NCBI RefSeq assembly: GCF_001517975.1
Contig: NZ_KQ950180.1
Location: 741,205 to 797,445, forward strand
DNA from: Thermobifida cellulosilytica TB100
GTDB lineage: Bacteria; Actinomycetota; Actinomycetes; Streptosporangiales; Streptosporangiaceae
Length of the DNA: 56,241 nucleotides
Direction of reading: 5' to 3'
Part shown: one piece after another, positions 36,031 through 45,853 of the stretch
Numbering within the stretch: position 1 is the stretch's first letter
Layout: the number at the start of each line of letters is the position of its first letter
The notes under the pieces: model-generated
What the model was told of the DNA's origin: nothing
Database searches by the model: none
What the model saw: the letters and a program-made list of their open reading frames with translations, nothing else
Program-made: the position numbers and the translations under genes

Positions 36031-37071
36031 ATGGCGCTACGCGCGGCGCAGGCCCGCCGGATCGCGGCGGCGACGGCGTTCGGCGGCGGAGGGCTGACCC
36101 TGCTGGCCGCCAGCACCGTCGCCCTGCTGTACCTACAGGCCAGGATCGCGGCCCGGGCGATCGGGATCACCCCCTGGAAGCGTCCCCGGGTCGACGGGGT
36201 CTACGGCGTGGGCGGGGGCGAGCCGCTCACCCTGGTGATGATGGGCGACTCCACCGCCGCGGGCTTCGCCGTGGACGACCCCCGCCAGACCCCGCCGGTG
36301 CAGATCGCCTCCGGGCTGTCGGCCGCCGCGGACCGGCCGGTACGGCTGCGCGACGTGTCGCGGGTAGGCGCCACCTCCCGCGGACTGGCCGCCCAACTGG
36401 AGCGGGTGCGCGGCCAGCGGGTGGACCTCGCCGTGGTCCTCATCGGCGCCAACGACGTCATCGGCCGGATCCGTCCCGCCGACGCGGCGGCCCACCTGCG
36501 CGAGGTGGTGCGGGAGCTGGTGGCCTCCGGCGCTGCGGTGGTGGTGGCCACCTGCCCCGACCTGGGCACGGTGCAGCCGATTCCGCAGCCGCTGCGCGCC
36601 GTGGCGCGGCGCGCCTCCCGGCAGATGGCGGCCGCGCAGACGGTCGCGGTGGTGGAGGAGGGGGGCAGCACCGTGGCGCTGGGCGACCTGCTCGCCGAGG
36701 AGTTCCTGCGCTATCCCGACGAGATGTTCGGCCCCGACCGTTTCCACCCCTCGGCCCGTGGGTACGCGCGGGCTGCGACCGTGGTGCTGCCGGCGCTGTG
36801 CGCGGCCCTGGGGCTGCTGCCCGAGCCGGTGGAGCCGCAACCGGAGCAGGCCGAGGTCCTGCCGGTGGACCGCGCCGCGGCGGCGGCCGTGGAGCAGCCC
36901 GGAAGCGAGGTCCGGCAGGCCGGGGCGGCCGACGGCCGCGGACCGCGCGGGCTGTGGGCGCGGCTGCTGCGGCGCGGCACGGCCCCGGCCGGGGACGACA
37001 GCACATCAGAAACCGATTCCAATTCGGTTAAAGTCGCCCCTGGCGCGTCCGACCGCAGCCGCGTTGGCTAG
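36031..37071 (+). CDS. SGNH/GDSL-family hydrolase, membrane-anchored
   Basis: 346 residues; ATG 36031 has GGAGGT seven bases upstream. An N-terminal hydrophobic segment (about 12-37) probably anchors it or acts as an uncleaved signal. The SGNH blocks are present: TLVMMGDSTAAGFA (Ser about 74), GATSRGL, VLIGANDVIGRI and the DRFHPSARGY Asp-His pair. It is an esterase/lipase-like enzyme; substrate unknown. A disordered acidic/Ala-rich tail of about 75 residues ends the protein. It is divergent from cystathionine beta-synthase and about 80 bases upstream of the thiolase gene, an order seen in other actinomycetes from memory. Confidence 0.92.
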   Translation: MALRAAQARRIAAATAFGGGGLTLLAASTVALLYLQARIAARAIGITPWKRPRVDGVYGVGGGEPLTLVMMGDSTAAGFAVDDPRQTPPVQIASGLSAAADRPVRLRDVSRVGATSRGLAAQLERVRGQRVDLAVVLIGANDVIGRIRPADAAAHLREVVRELVASGAAVVVATCPDLGTVQPIPQPLRAVARRASRQMAAAQTVAVVEEGGSTVALGDLLAEEFLRYPDEMFGPDRFHPSARGYARAATVVLPALCAALGLLPEPVEPQPEQAEVLPVDRAAAAAVEQPGSEVRQAGAADGRGPRGLWARLLRRGTAPAGDDSTSETDSNSVKVAPGASDRSRVG

Positions 37072-37151
37072 CGTTTCGGGTAACGAGGTCGCAGCCGCCC
37101 GTGATCTGCCTGCGGGCGTTTCCCATCAGCGCTTCTAGAAAGGCCGAGGAC

Positions 37152-38375
37152 ATGCCTGAAGCCGTCATCGTCGCCACGGCGCGCTCTCCGATCGGACGGG
37201 CCTTCAAGGGCTCCCTCAAGGACATCCGGCCGGACGACCTGACCGTGCAGATCATCTCCGCGGCGCTGGCCAAGGTCCCGCAGCTCGACCCCACGACCAT
37301 CGACGACCTGCTGCTGGGCTGCGGTCTGCCCGGCGGCGAGCAGGGCCACAACCTGGCCCGCGTGGTCGCCGTGCAACTGGGCCTCGACACCGTGCCGGGG
37401 ACCACCGTCACCCGCTACTGCTCCTCGTCGTTGCAGACCACCCGGATGGCCTTCCACGCCATCAAGGCCGGGGAGGGCGACGTCTTCATCTCCGCCGGCG
37501 TGGAGATGGTCAGCCGCTTCACCAAGGGCAACAGCGACTCGCTGCCCGACACCAAGAACCCGCTGTTCGCCGCGGCCGAGGCGCGCACCGCCAAGCGCGC
37601 CGAGGGCGGTGCGGAGCCCTGGCACGACCCGCGCGAGGACGGCGAGCTGCCCGACGTCTACATCGCCATGGGGCAGACCGCGGAGAACGTGGCGCAGTTG
37701 CGCGGCGTCTCCCGGCAGCGCCAGGACGAGTTCGGCGTGCGCTCGCAGAACCTGGCCGAGAAGTCCATCGACAACGGCTTCTGGGCGCGCGAGATCACCC
37801 CGGTGACGCTGCCCGACGGCACCGTGGTCTCCGCCGACGACGGCCCGCGGCGCGGCACCACCTACGAGAAGGTGGCCGCCCTGGACCCGGTGTTCCGCCC
37901 GGACGGCACGGTCACCGCGGGGAACTGCTGCCCGCTCAACGACGGCGCGGCCGCGCTGGTCGTCATGAGCGACACCAAGGCCGCCGAGCTGGGCATCACC
38001 CCGCTCGCGCGGATCGTGTCGACCGGGGTGAGCGCGCTGTCCCCGGAGATCATGGGCCTGGGGCCGGTGGAGGCGTCCCGCCGGGCGCTGGCCCGCGCCA
38101 ACATGTCGATCCGCGACATCGACCTGGTGGAGATCAACGAGGCGTTCGCCGCGCAGGTGCTGCCGTCGGCCGACGACCTGGGCATCGACATCGACTCCCA
38201 GCTCAACGTCAACGGCGGTGCGATCGCGGTGGGCCACCCGTTCGGCATGACCGGGGCGCGGATCACCACCACCCTGATCAACGGGTTGCAGTTCCACGAC
38301 AAGACCTTCGGCCTGGAGACCATGTGCGTGGGCGGCGGCCAGGGCATGGCGGCCGTCTTCGAGCGGCTGAGCTGA
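37152..38375 (+). CDS. Acetyl-CoA C-acyltransferase (thiolase)
   Basis: 407 residues. Thiolases cleave 3-ketoacyl-CoA in beta-oxidation or condense two acetyl-CoA. The active-site Cys is in TVTRYCSSSLQTTRMA (C90); the C-terminal signatures NGGAIAVGHPFGMTGAR and METMCVGGGQGMA supply the His and the second Cys. N-terminal PEAVIVATARSPIGRAFKGS is typical. ATG 37152 follows GAGGAC. FadA-like and acetoacetyl-CoA thiolase roles cannot be separated here; no fadB or fadE gene is adjacent. A perfect terminator follows. Confidence 0.95.
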   Translation: MPEAVIVATARSPIGRAFKGSLKDIRPDDLTVQIISAALAKVPQLDPTTIDDLLLGCGLPGGEQGHNLARVVAVQLGLDTVPGTTVTRYCSSSLQTTRMAFHAIKAGEGDVFISAGVEMVSRFTKGNSDSLPDTKNPLFAAAEARTAKRAEGGAEPWHDPREDGELPDVYIAMGQTAENVAQLRGVSRQRQDEFGVRSQNLAEKSIDNGFWAREITPVTLPDGTVVSADDGPRRGTTYEKVAALDPVFRPDGTVTAGNCCPLNDGAAALVVMSDTKAAELGITPLARIVSTGVSALSPEIMGLGPVEASRRALARANMSIRDIDLVEINEAFAAQVLPSADDLGIDIDSQLNVNGGAIAVGHPFGMTGARITTTLINGLQFHDKTFGLETMCVGGGQGMAAVFERLS

Positions 38376-38401
38376 CCGGCGGGAAACCGTCGGCCGCACG
38401 G

Positions 38402-38428
38402 GCGGGGCATTCGTGGCGAATGCCCCGC
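38402..38428 (+). terminator. Thiolase gene terminator
   Basis: GCGGGGCATTCG and CGAATGCCCCGC form a perfect 12-bp stem with a 3-base TGG loop, followed by TTTGCC. It lies 26 bases after the stop codon. Confidence 0.85.
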
Positions 38429-38601
38429 TTTGCCATTTCGTGGAATTGTTCTCCGCCACGGTCGGCGGTGGCTTTCCCCGCCTCTCACCATGGCAAAGGC
38501 TGATCTACCGGACTAATCGTAAAAGGTTTCACAAATCGCTTGTCCGGCCCGGTTTCGTGGTGCAGTGTCCTTGGTAAGTGCCATTCACCTTGGAGGTGCC
38601 C

Positions 38602-38868
38602 ATGCCGGTAAGCCATTCGCCGGAGATCCACGCCCGGCTGCTCGCGCGGATCCCGGAGACCACCGGATACGAGCTCCGCGAGTGGTTCGACATCCTGGAT
38701 CGGGGACCCGCGCTGACCAGTTGCGTGGAGCGGGCGCACTGGCTGTCCGACGAGTACGGCCTGACCCACGGGTACGCCACCGCGATCGTCCAGGAGTTCG
38801 ACCGCCGCCGTCGCAGGCACACCCTGATCCCGTTCCAGAGGGGCCGCAGAACCACCGCGCGGTCCTGA
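38602..38868 (+). CDS. DUF4287 domain protein
   Basis: 88 residues; ATG 38602 has GGAGGT six bases upstream. PEIHARLLARIPETTGYELR, EWFDILDRGPALTSCVERAH and WLSDEYGLTHGYATAIVQEF match DUF4287, a small helical domain with a conserved HGYA-type motif, sometimes fused to DUF5655. The C-terminus is strongly basic (DRRRRRHTLIPFQRGRR), which suggests nucleic-acid or membrane contact. Function unknown. Monocistronic between two terminators. Confidence 0.88.
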   Translation: MPVSHSPEIHARLLARIPETTGYELREWFDILDRGPALTSCVERAHWLSDEYGLTHGYATAIVQEFDRRRRRHTLIPFQRGRRTTARS

Positions 38869-38897
38869 TCCCGGCGGCACCGAGCAAGAAAGCAGAG

Positions 38898-38927
38898 AAC
38901 GCCCCCTCCCGTCCGGGAGGAGGCGTT
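38898..38927. terminator. Convergent terminator, DUF4287/BI-1
   Basis: AACGCCCCCTCCCG and CGGGAGGAGGCGTT pair with one mismatch around a 2-base loop, between two convergent stop codons. Confidence 0.65.
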
Positions 38928-38945
38928 CCCGTCGTGCCGGGACGG

Positions 38946-39911
38946 CTACTCGCTGAACATCGACTGGATGATCCACAGCAGGCGCAGGATCTCGATGTAC
39001 AGCCAGACCAGCGAGACGGTCAGGCCGAAGGCGAGCTGCCAGGAGTACTTCTCCGGCAGGCCCACGGCGATGGCCTCGTCGACGTCCCTGAAGTCGATGG
39101 CCAGCACCAGGGCGGCCAGGACGACGGCGACGGCGCTCACCAGGAGGCCCAGCGGGCCGGCCTCGCGCAGCCCCAGGCCGCCGTCGACGAAGAAGCTCAG
39201 CACGAAGTTGGCGAGGATCAGCACCGCGAAGGCGATCACCGCCGCGGTCACCACCTTGACGAAGGTGTTGGTGACCCGGATGACCTTGAACTTGTAGAGC
39301 GCGAGCATGGTGCCCGCCACGAACAGCGTGCCGAAGATCGCCGGGACCACCAGACCGCCGGGCGACACCCCGCTGCCGACGAGCGACCGCTCCAGCATGA
39401 AGCTGAGGCCGCCGACGAACAGGCCCTCCAACACCGCGTAGAGCAGGACCAGCACGGGGTTGGTGGACCGGCTGAAGGCGATGACCAGCCCCAGGATCAG
39501 GGAGCCGATCGCCCCGACGGCCAGCAGCCCCAGGCCGAGGGCGGGGCTGACCGTCATCGCCAGGAAGTAGGTGACGATCGCGGCCACCGTGACGGTGCCG
39601 AGCGTGATGCCGGTGCGCACCACGACGTCGTCGATGGTCACCGGACGGTAGTTGGGGTCCCGGTAGCCGGGGCCGACCGGAGCGTAGCCCTGCTGGGCGT
39701 ACGGGTCCGGACCGTAACCCGGCTGCGGCGGGTAGGGCTGGCCGTAGCCGGGCTGCGCGTAGGGCTGCCCGTAACCCTGCTGGTAGGGCTGACCGTAGCC
39801 CTGCGGGGGATAAGGCTGGCCGTAGCCGGGCGGCGGGTAGGCGCCCGCGCTTCCCGGAGCGGCAGCCAGGGCCCGCTTGATCACGGGGTTGGAACTGCTG
39901 CGCTTCCGCAT
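38946..39911 (-). CDS. Bax inhibitor-1/YccA family membrane protein
   Basis: 321 residues. A cytoplasmic N-terminus of about 95 residues is rich in Gly-Tyr-Gln-Pro repeats. It is followed by about seven membrane helices, including TLGTVTVAAIVTYFLAMTV, AILILANFVLSFFVD-like segments and the conserved C-terminal KYSWQLAFGLTVSLVWLYIE then ILRLLWIIQ. The BI-1 family (YccA, YbhL) comprises pH-sensitive Ca2+-leak-like channels and FtsH-protease modulators. The long repetitive extension is an actinobacterial elaboration. The start at 39911 has only a weak GAGAAG upstream. Confidence 0.93.
   Translation of the reverse strand: MRKRSSSNPVIKRALAAAPGSAGAYPPPGYGQPYPPQGYGQPYQQGYGQPYAQPGYGQPYPPQPGYGPDPYAQQGYAPVGPGYRDPNYRPVTIDDVVVRTGITLGTVTVAAIVTYFLAMTVSPALGLGLLAVGAIGSLILGLVIAFSRSTNPVLVLLYAVLEGLFVGGLSFMLERSLVGSGVSPGGLVVPAIFGTLFVAGTMLALYKFKVIRVTNTFVKVVTAAVIAFAVLILANFVLSFFVDGGLGLREAGPLGLLVSAVAVVLAALVLAIDFRDVDEAIAVGLPEKYSWQLAFGLTVSLVWLYIEILRLLWIIQSMFSE
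39684..39827 (-). repeat. Tandem GYGQPY-type coding repeats
   Basis: Residues 29-75 of the BI-1 protein are built from near-repeats of GYGQPY with Pro/Gln spacers; at DNA level the plus strand shows recurrent GGCTGnCCGTAnCC units. Such repeats are prone to slippage, so copy number may vary between strains. Confidence 0.75.
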
Positions 39912-40016
39912 CTTCTCGTCTGTACCTTCCGAAGGCGTGATACCACTACCATCAACGTAACGGATCCCGGTGTCGAACAGGTTCCCGTCGGCTCCGTCAC
40001 GCCGCGTCCGGCGACC

Positions 40017-40973
40017 CTACCGTGCGCTTCCGACACCGACCAGGGAGCGGGCGAGGAAGGCCACGTTCGCCGGACGCTCCGCGAGCCGGCGCATGAAATA
40101 GCCGTACCACTGCCCGCCGTAGGGCACGTACACCCGCATCCGCAGCCCCCGGGCCGCGAGCTCGGCCTGCGCGTCGGCGCGGACGCCGTAGAGCATCTGG
40201 TACTCGTAGGAGTCCGCGGCGCGCCCGGCCTCCTCGGCCAGGTGGGCGGCGATCCGGATCATCCGCGGATCGTGCGTGGCCACCATCGGGTACCCGGGTC
40301 CGGCCATGAGGATGCGCAGGCAGCGCACGTAGGAGCGGTCCACCTCGCCCCGGTCGCGGTAGGCCACCGAGGCGGGCTCGTCGTAGGCGCCCTTGCACAG
40401 CCGCACCCGCGACCCCGGTACGGCCAGGTCGCGGCAGTCGGCCTCGGTGCGCCGCAGGTACGCCTGGAGCACGGCGCCCGTCGCGGGGAAGTCCTCGCGC
40501 AACCGGTGCAGGACGTCCAGGGTGGCGTCGGTGGTGGTGTGGTCCTCCATGTCCAGGGTGACCGTGGTGCCGACCGCCTCGGCCGCCGCGCAGATCCGCC
40601 GGGCGTTGTCCAGCGCGATCCGCGCCCCGTCGGCGGGCAGGGCCAGTCCCAGCGCGGACAGCTTCACCGACACCTCGGCCCGCCCGGCGAGGCCGTGCAG
40701 GCCGAGTTCGGCCAGCAGGCGGACGTAGGCGTCCACGGTGTCGGCGGCCCGTCCGGCGTCGGTGACGTCCTCGCCCAGGTAGTCGAGGGTGACCAGCCGG
40801 TCGGCGGTGAGGCGCCGGGCGACGGGCAGCACCTCCTCCAGGGTGGCCCCGGCCACGAACCGTGTCACCACCCTGCGGGTGAGCGGCGAGTGCTCCACGA
40901 ACGCGCGGCACCGGTCGGAGCGCGCGGCCAGCAGCAGCGCGGTGCGCAGCACCGCGCGGTTCCGTCCTGCCAC
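40017..40973 (-). CDS. putB: Proline dehydrogenase (monofunctional)
   Basis: 318 residues from a GTG. FAD-dependent oxidation of proline to pyrroline-5-carboxylate. The TIM-barrel motifs are present: TLDYLGEDVTD, EVSVKLSALGL, TLDMEDHTTTDATLDVL, RLCKGAYDEP and YEYQMLYGVRADAQ. It follows the P5C dehydrogenase gene by two bases on the same strand, so it is translationally coupled to it and completes proline-to-glutamate catabolism. Separate PutB/PruA enzymes, not a fused PutA, are normal in actinobacteria. Confidence 0.94.
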   Translation of the reverse strand: MAGRNRAVLRTALLLAARSDRCRAFVEHSPLTRRVVTRFVAGATLEEVLPVARRLTADRLVTLDYLGEDVTDAGRAADTVDAYVRLLAELGLHGLAGRAEVSVKLSALGLALPADGARIALDNARRICAAAEAVGTTVTLDMEDHTTTDATLDVLHRLREDFPATGAVLQAYLRRTEADCRDLAVPGSRVRLCKGAYDEPASVAYRDRGEVDRSYVRCLRILMAGPGYPMVATHDPRMIRIAAHLAEEAGRAADSYEYQMLYGVRADAQAELAARGLRMRVYVPYGGQWYGYFMRRLAERPANVAFLARSLVGVGSAR

Positions 40974-40975
40974 GG

Positions 40976-42604
<1,629 letters not shown>

Positions 42605-42917
42605 GGTGTGACCCCCTGGTGCGTGTCGTGGTCGGAGCAACGCCTGGCGGGCTCCTCGTGGAAGCCCGTGGGGGGCGGCGTCTCGGTCGAACGGGTCGGT
42701 TCGAGGTGGAAAACGGGCTGTGCGGTAGCCGCCACTGGGTTCCTTACCCGCAAACCGGACTCCAACAGCGTGGAGATCACTCCGTGGGGGGTTCTTTGCC
42801 GGAGGTGCGGCCGGAGGCCGCGGGAGAGGCGGGGCCGGCAGGGGGAGAGGCCCGTCCCCGTGCTCGGGAGGCGGGCCTGGGAAAGGTCGGACCGGCGGTC
42901 GGTGCGCCGGGGCATAC

Positions 42918-42994
42918 TGGTACCCTCGGTCGGACTCGAACCGACACTTGTGACCCTTTTAGGGGGCCTGCCTCTACCATTGGGCTACGAGGGC
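42918..42994 (-). tRNA. Leu-like tRNA with short variable arm
   Basis: Read leftward from 42994, a full cloverleaf of 77 bases including an encoded CCA: acceptor GCCCTCG/CGAGGGT (one G-U pair), D-arm GCC..GGC with GGTAGA in the loop, anticodon stem GGCCC/GGGTC, loop CCTAAAA, variable region ACAAGT, T-arm GTCGG-TTCGAGT-CCGAC, then A73-CCA. Positions 34-36 read TAA, which would decode UUA (Leu). The three-pair D stem with GGTAGA and A73 are Leu-like, but tRNA-Leu normally has a long variable arm and T33, and here 33 is C. It is clearly a tRNA gene; its identity is uncertain. Confidence 0.88.
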
Positions 42995-43097
42995 TTATCT
43001 AGCATACCGGTCACACGCCGCTTTTTCCGTGGTCCGGGTTTTTCCTTCCCCCACTGTGCGCAACGGGCCGCGCCCGTTGTGGACGCGGCCCTGCGGA

Positions 43098-43117
43098 GGT
43101 TCCGCCGCGGCGGAACC
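43098..43117 (-). terminator. Terminator after ndh
   Basis: GGTTCCGCCGCGGCGGAACC is a perfect 20-base dyad (9-bp arms around GC), 9 bases beyond the ndh stop. A second hairpin (CAACGGGC/GCCCGTTG, 43061-43079) lies further on, before the tRNA promoter region. Confidence 0.7.
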
Positions 43118-43125
43118 GGTCGGGG

Positions 43126-44505
43126 TCAGGAGACGCGGCGCAGCAGGTGGCCGTCCTCGACCTGCGGGCGCGCCGCCTCGGTGAACGCCTGGCGGGGGTG
43201 GCTCATCTCCGGGATCGACGCGAAGTCACGCCGCAGGAAGAAGGCGAGCGTCCAGTCCGCCAGGACCCGCAGCTTGCGGTTGAAGGTGGGCACCGCCAGC
43301 AGGTGGTAGCCGCGGTGGGCCATCCACGCGGGCAGGCCGGTCAGCTTGATCCTGCCGAACAACTGGGCCGCGCCCTTGTGCATGCCGAGCCCGGCGACCG
43401 CGCCCAGGTTCTTGTGCCGGTAGGGCTTGAGCTCCTTGCCGCGCAGGGTCGCGATGATGTTGTCGGCCAGGACCGGGGCCTGGCGGACCGCGTTCTGGGC
43501 GTTGGGCGGGTAGTAGCCGCCGTTGCCGTCGGGCACCTGGGCGTTGTCGCCGCCGGCGAAGGCGTTCTCCACGCCGTTGACGGTCAGGTACTCGCTGGTG
43601 TCCACGTGGCCCTTGGGGCCCAGCGGCAGGTCGGAGGCCTGCACGACCGGGCTGGGCTTGACCCCGGCGGTCCACACCAGGGTGCCCGCCTCGAACTCGG
43701 TGCCGTCGCTGAGCTTGATGCGCTGGTCGACCGCCGACTCCAGGAAGGTCGACAGGCGCACGTCGATGCCGCGCAGCCGCAACTGGCTCAGCGCCTTGGC
43801 GCCGACGTCGGGGCCCACCTCGGGCAGGATGCGGTCGGCCGCCTCGATGAGGTAGAAGTGCAGGTCGTCGATGCCGATCGACGGGTAGATGCGGGTGGCG
43901 TCGCGGGCGAGGTCCTCCAGCTCCGCGATGGCCTCGGCGCCGGCGAAGCCGCCGCCGACGAACACGAAGTTCAGCGCCTTGCGCCGCACCGCGGGGTCGT
44001 CGGTGGAGTCGGCGATGTTGAGCTGCTCCAGCACGTGGTTGCGCAGGTAGGCCGCTTCCTGCACGGTCTTGATGCCGATGCCGTGCTCGGCCAGGCCCGG
44101 GATGGGCAGGGTCCGCGAGACGGCCCCGGCGGCCATGACGAGGTAGTCGTAGCCGATCTCGCGCAGCTCGCCCTGGTTCGACTCGAACTCGACCCTGCGC
44201 TTGGCGTGCTCGATGCGCACGACCCGGCCGGTGAGGACGCGGGTGCGCTTCAGGACCTTGCGCAGCGGGACGACGACGTTGCGCGGGGAGATGCTCCCGG
44301 CGGCCGTCTCGGGCAGGAACGGCTGGTAGGTCATGTAGGAGTTGGGGTCGACGACGGTGATGCGGGCCTCCCCCGGACCCAGCTTCTTCTCCAGCCGCTT
44401 CGCGGTGTACATGCCCAGGTAACCGCCGCCGACGATGAGCACGTGCGGGATCTCCGCCTCGTCACCACCGCCGTGCACCAGCCGGTAGTTCCTGCCCTCG
44501 GTCAT
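43126..44505 (-). CDS. ndh: Type II NADH dehydrogenase
   Basis: 459 residues. A non-proton-pumping flavoprotein that passes electrons from NADH to quinone at the inner face of the membrane. The FAD Rossmann motif is VLIVGGGYLGMYTAKRLEK, the NAD motif is FVFVGGGFAGAEAIAELEDL, and DGTEFEAGTLVWTAGVKPS and VNGVENAFAGGDNAQVPD are family hallmarks. A hydrophobic/amphipathic C-terminal region (LRVLADWTLAFFLRRD) should dock on the membrane. ATG 44505 has GGGGCGGAA upstream. Two Rex-type operators lie in its upstream region. Confidence 0.95.
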   Translation of the reverse strand: MTEGRNYRLVHGGGDEAEIPHVLIVGGGYLGMYTAKRLEKKLGPGEARITVVDPNSYMTYQPFLPETAAGSISPRNVVVPLRKVLKRTRVLTGRVVRIEHAKRRVEFESNQGELREIGYDYLVMAAGAVSRTLPIPGLAEHGIGIKTVQEAAYLRNHVLEQLNIADSTDDPAVRRKALNFVFVGGGFAGAEAIAELEDLARDATRIYPSIGIDDLHFYLIEAADRILPEVGPDVGAKALSQLRLRGIDVRLSTFLESAVDQRIKLSDGTEFEAGTLVWTAGVKPSPVVQASDLPLGPKGHVDTSEYLTVNGVENAFAGGDNAQVPDGNGGYYPPNAQNAVRQAPVLADNIIATLRGKELKPYRHKNLGAVAGLGMHKGAAQLFGRIKLTGLPAWMAHRGYHLLAVPTFNRKLRVLADWTLAFFLRRDFASIPEMSHPRQAFTEAARPQVEDGHLLRRVS

Positions 44506-44655
44506 CGCTGTTCCGCCCCTGCTTCCCCGATCCCGCGGCCCTCGCAGAGCACGAAGATCGACAAGTCTTCTCTGACTGTCACTTTTGATGGTGACTTCTC
44601 GCAGAAATCACGCACTTTTTCGAGCCAGGGCGAGAGCTCGCCTCTCCCGTCCTGC

Positions 44656-44673
44656 TTGTGCATTCTTTCACAA
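44656..44673. promoter_or_regulatory. Rex-type operator (near-consensus)
   Basis: TTGTGCATTCTTTCACAA matches the Rex consensus TTGTGAA-N4-TTCACAA at all but one defined position. It lies about 150 bases upstream of ndh, a known Rex target in Streptomyces. Confidence 0.75.
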
Positions 44674-44759
44674 GCTTCCCCCGTCATCCAAGGCACAGCT
44701 TGGAAAGGTTTAAACCAGGTTAAATCGCCCAGACACCTCGTTTGTCCAGGTCAGAGCAT

Positions 44760-44777
44760 ATGTGAATGGATTCACAA
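44760..44777. promoter_or_regulatory. Rex-type operator (TGTGAA-N4-TTCACA perfect)
   Basis: ATGTGAATGGATTCACAA carries a perfect TGTGAA-N4-TTCACA dyad, about 255 bases upstream of ndh. Rex senses the NADH/NAD ratio and releases DNA when NADH is high, so this should derepress ndh under electron-acceptor limitation. Confidence 0.82.
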
Positions 44778-44869
44778 GCTTGATCCAACGTGACCCGACT
44801 CACGCGCTCAGGGACCATCGGCGTGCCGAAGGTCCCTGGCCACGGCAGGATCACCGGTTCCGGGGCGGC

Positions 44870-45853
44870 CTACTCCTCCGGGTCCGGCTCCAGCGCCAGG
44901 CTCCAGGCGATGCCGTCCAGGATGTCATGCTCGCTCGCCACGAACTCGGCCGCCCCCGTCCGAGCCAGCACCCGCTCCAGGACGAGCGCGCCCGCGCCGA
45001 TCACGTCCACCCGCCCCGGGTGCATGACGCCGATCTCCGCACGCTGCTCGTGGGGCATGGCCAGCAGCTCGGCGGTGATCTCGCGGAGCCGGCCGACCGG
45101 CACCCGGGCGTGGTGGATGCGCTCGGGGTCGTAGGCGGACAGGTCCTGTGCGATCCCCGCCACCGTCGTGGCCGTCCCCGCCACGCACACCACCGTCGCC
45201 GCCTGGTCCAGCGGGACGGTCGCCGCGGCCTCGTCCAGCGCCGCCTCGATGTCGGCGGTGGCCGCCGCGATCTGCTCGGCCGTGGGCGGGTCGGAGTGGA
45301 AGTGCCGCTCGGTCATCCGCACGCAGCCGATGTTGACCGAGCGGGAGGCGCGCACCGCCCCGTCGGCCCGGCCGAGCACGAACTCGGTGGACCCGCCGCC
45401 GATGTCCACCACCAGGTAGGGCGGGCGCAGTCCGGCCTGCTCCCCCTCGGCGGCCAGCTCCGCGGTCGCCCCGACGAAGGAGAGCTCGGCCTCCTCGTCG
45501 CCGCTGATCACCTCGGGCTCCACGCCGATGATCCCGCGCACGCCCGCGACGAACTCGTCGCGGTTGGCGGCGTCCCGGGTGGCGCTGGTGGCGACCATGC
45601 GCACCGAGCCGGGCCCCGGCTCGACCCCGTGGGCGCGCATCAGGTCGGCGTACCCGGCCAGCGCGTCGAAGGTGCGCTTGAGCGCCTCGGGGGCGAACGC
45701 CCCGGTGCGGTCCACGCCCTGGCCGAGCCGGACGATCTCCATGCGGCGGTCGATGTCCAGCAGTTGGACGTCGTCGCCGCCGGAGTCGATCACCCCTGCC
45801 AGGAGCAGACGGATGGAATTGGTTCCGCAGTCGATGGCCGCGACCGTTCTCAC
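44870..45853 (-). CDS. ppx: Exopolyphosphatase / GppA-type phosphatase
   Basis: 327 residues from a GTG whose GTGA overlaps the stop of the DUF501 gene. Actin-like ATPase-fold motifs: VAAIDCGTNSIRLLLAGV, RMVATSATRDAANRDEFV, VISGDEEAELSFVGA, YLVVDIGGGSTEFVLG and VCVAGTATTVAGI. Family members hydrolyse polyphosphate and/or pppGpp; this length (catalytic domains only) is the short actinobacterial form, where the preference varies. Last gene of the eno-divIC-DUF501-ppx operon. Confidence 0.94.
   Translation of the reverse strand: MRTVAAIDCGTNSIRLLLAGVIDSGGDDVQLLDIDRRMEIVRLGQGVDRTGAFAPEALKRTFDALAGYADLMRAHGVEPGPGSVRMVATSATRDAANRDEFVAGVRGIIGVEPEVISGDEEAELSFVGATAELAAEGEQAGLRPPYLVVDIGGGSTEFVLGRADGAVRASRSVNIGCVRMTERHFHSDPPTAEQIAAATADIEAALDEAAATVPLDQAATVVCVAGTATTVAGIAQDLSAYDPERIHHARVPVGRLREITAELLAMPHEQRAEIGVMHPGRVDVIGAGALVLERVLARTGAAEFVASEHDILDGIAWSLALEPDPEE

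Larger units (their letters stand above)
44506..44869. other. ndh upstream regulatory region
   Basis: About 360 bases, noticeably AT-richer than the surroundings, between ppx and ndh. It carries two Rex-like operators (44656-44673 and 44760-44777) and the palindrome GGTTTAAACC (44707-44716). A 64-codon frame on the ndh strand runs through the first operator and overlaps the ndh start; I do not count it as a gene. Confidence 0.65.

Noticed and set aside
42605-42917. Small frames between pruA and the tRNA
   Set aside because: They have no ribosome binding sites or domains; the stretch is better read as the pruA promoter region and tRNA 3' flank.
44502-44696. 64-codon frame overlapping the ndh start codon
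   Set aside because: It runs through a Rex operator, has no clear ribosome binding site and no recognisable motif, so it is most likely a chance frame in the leader.
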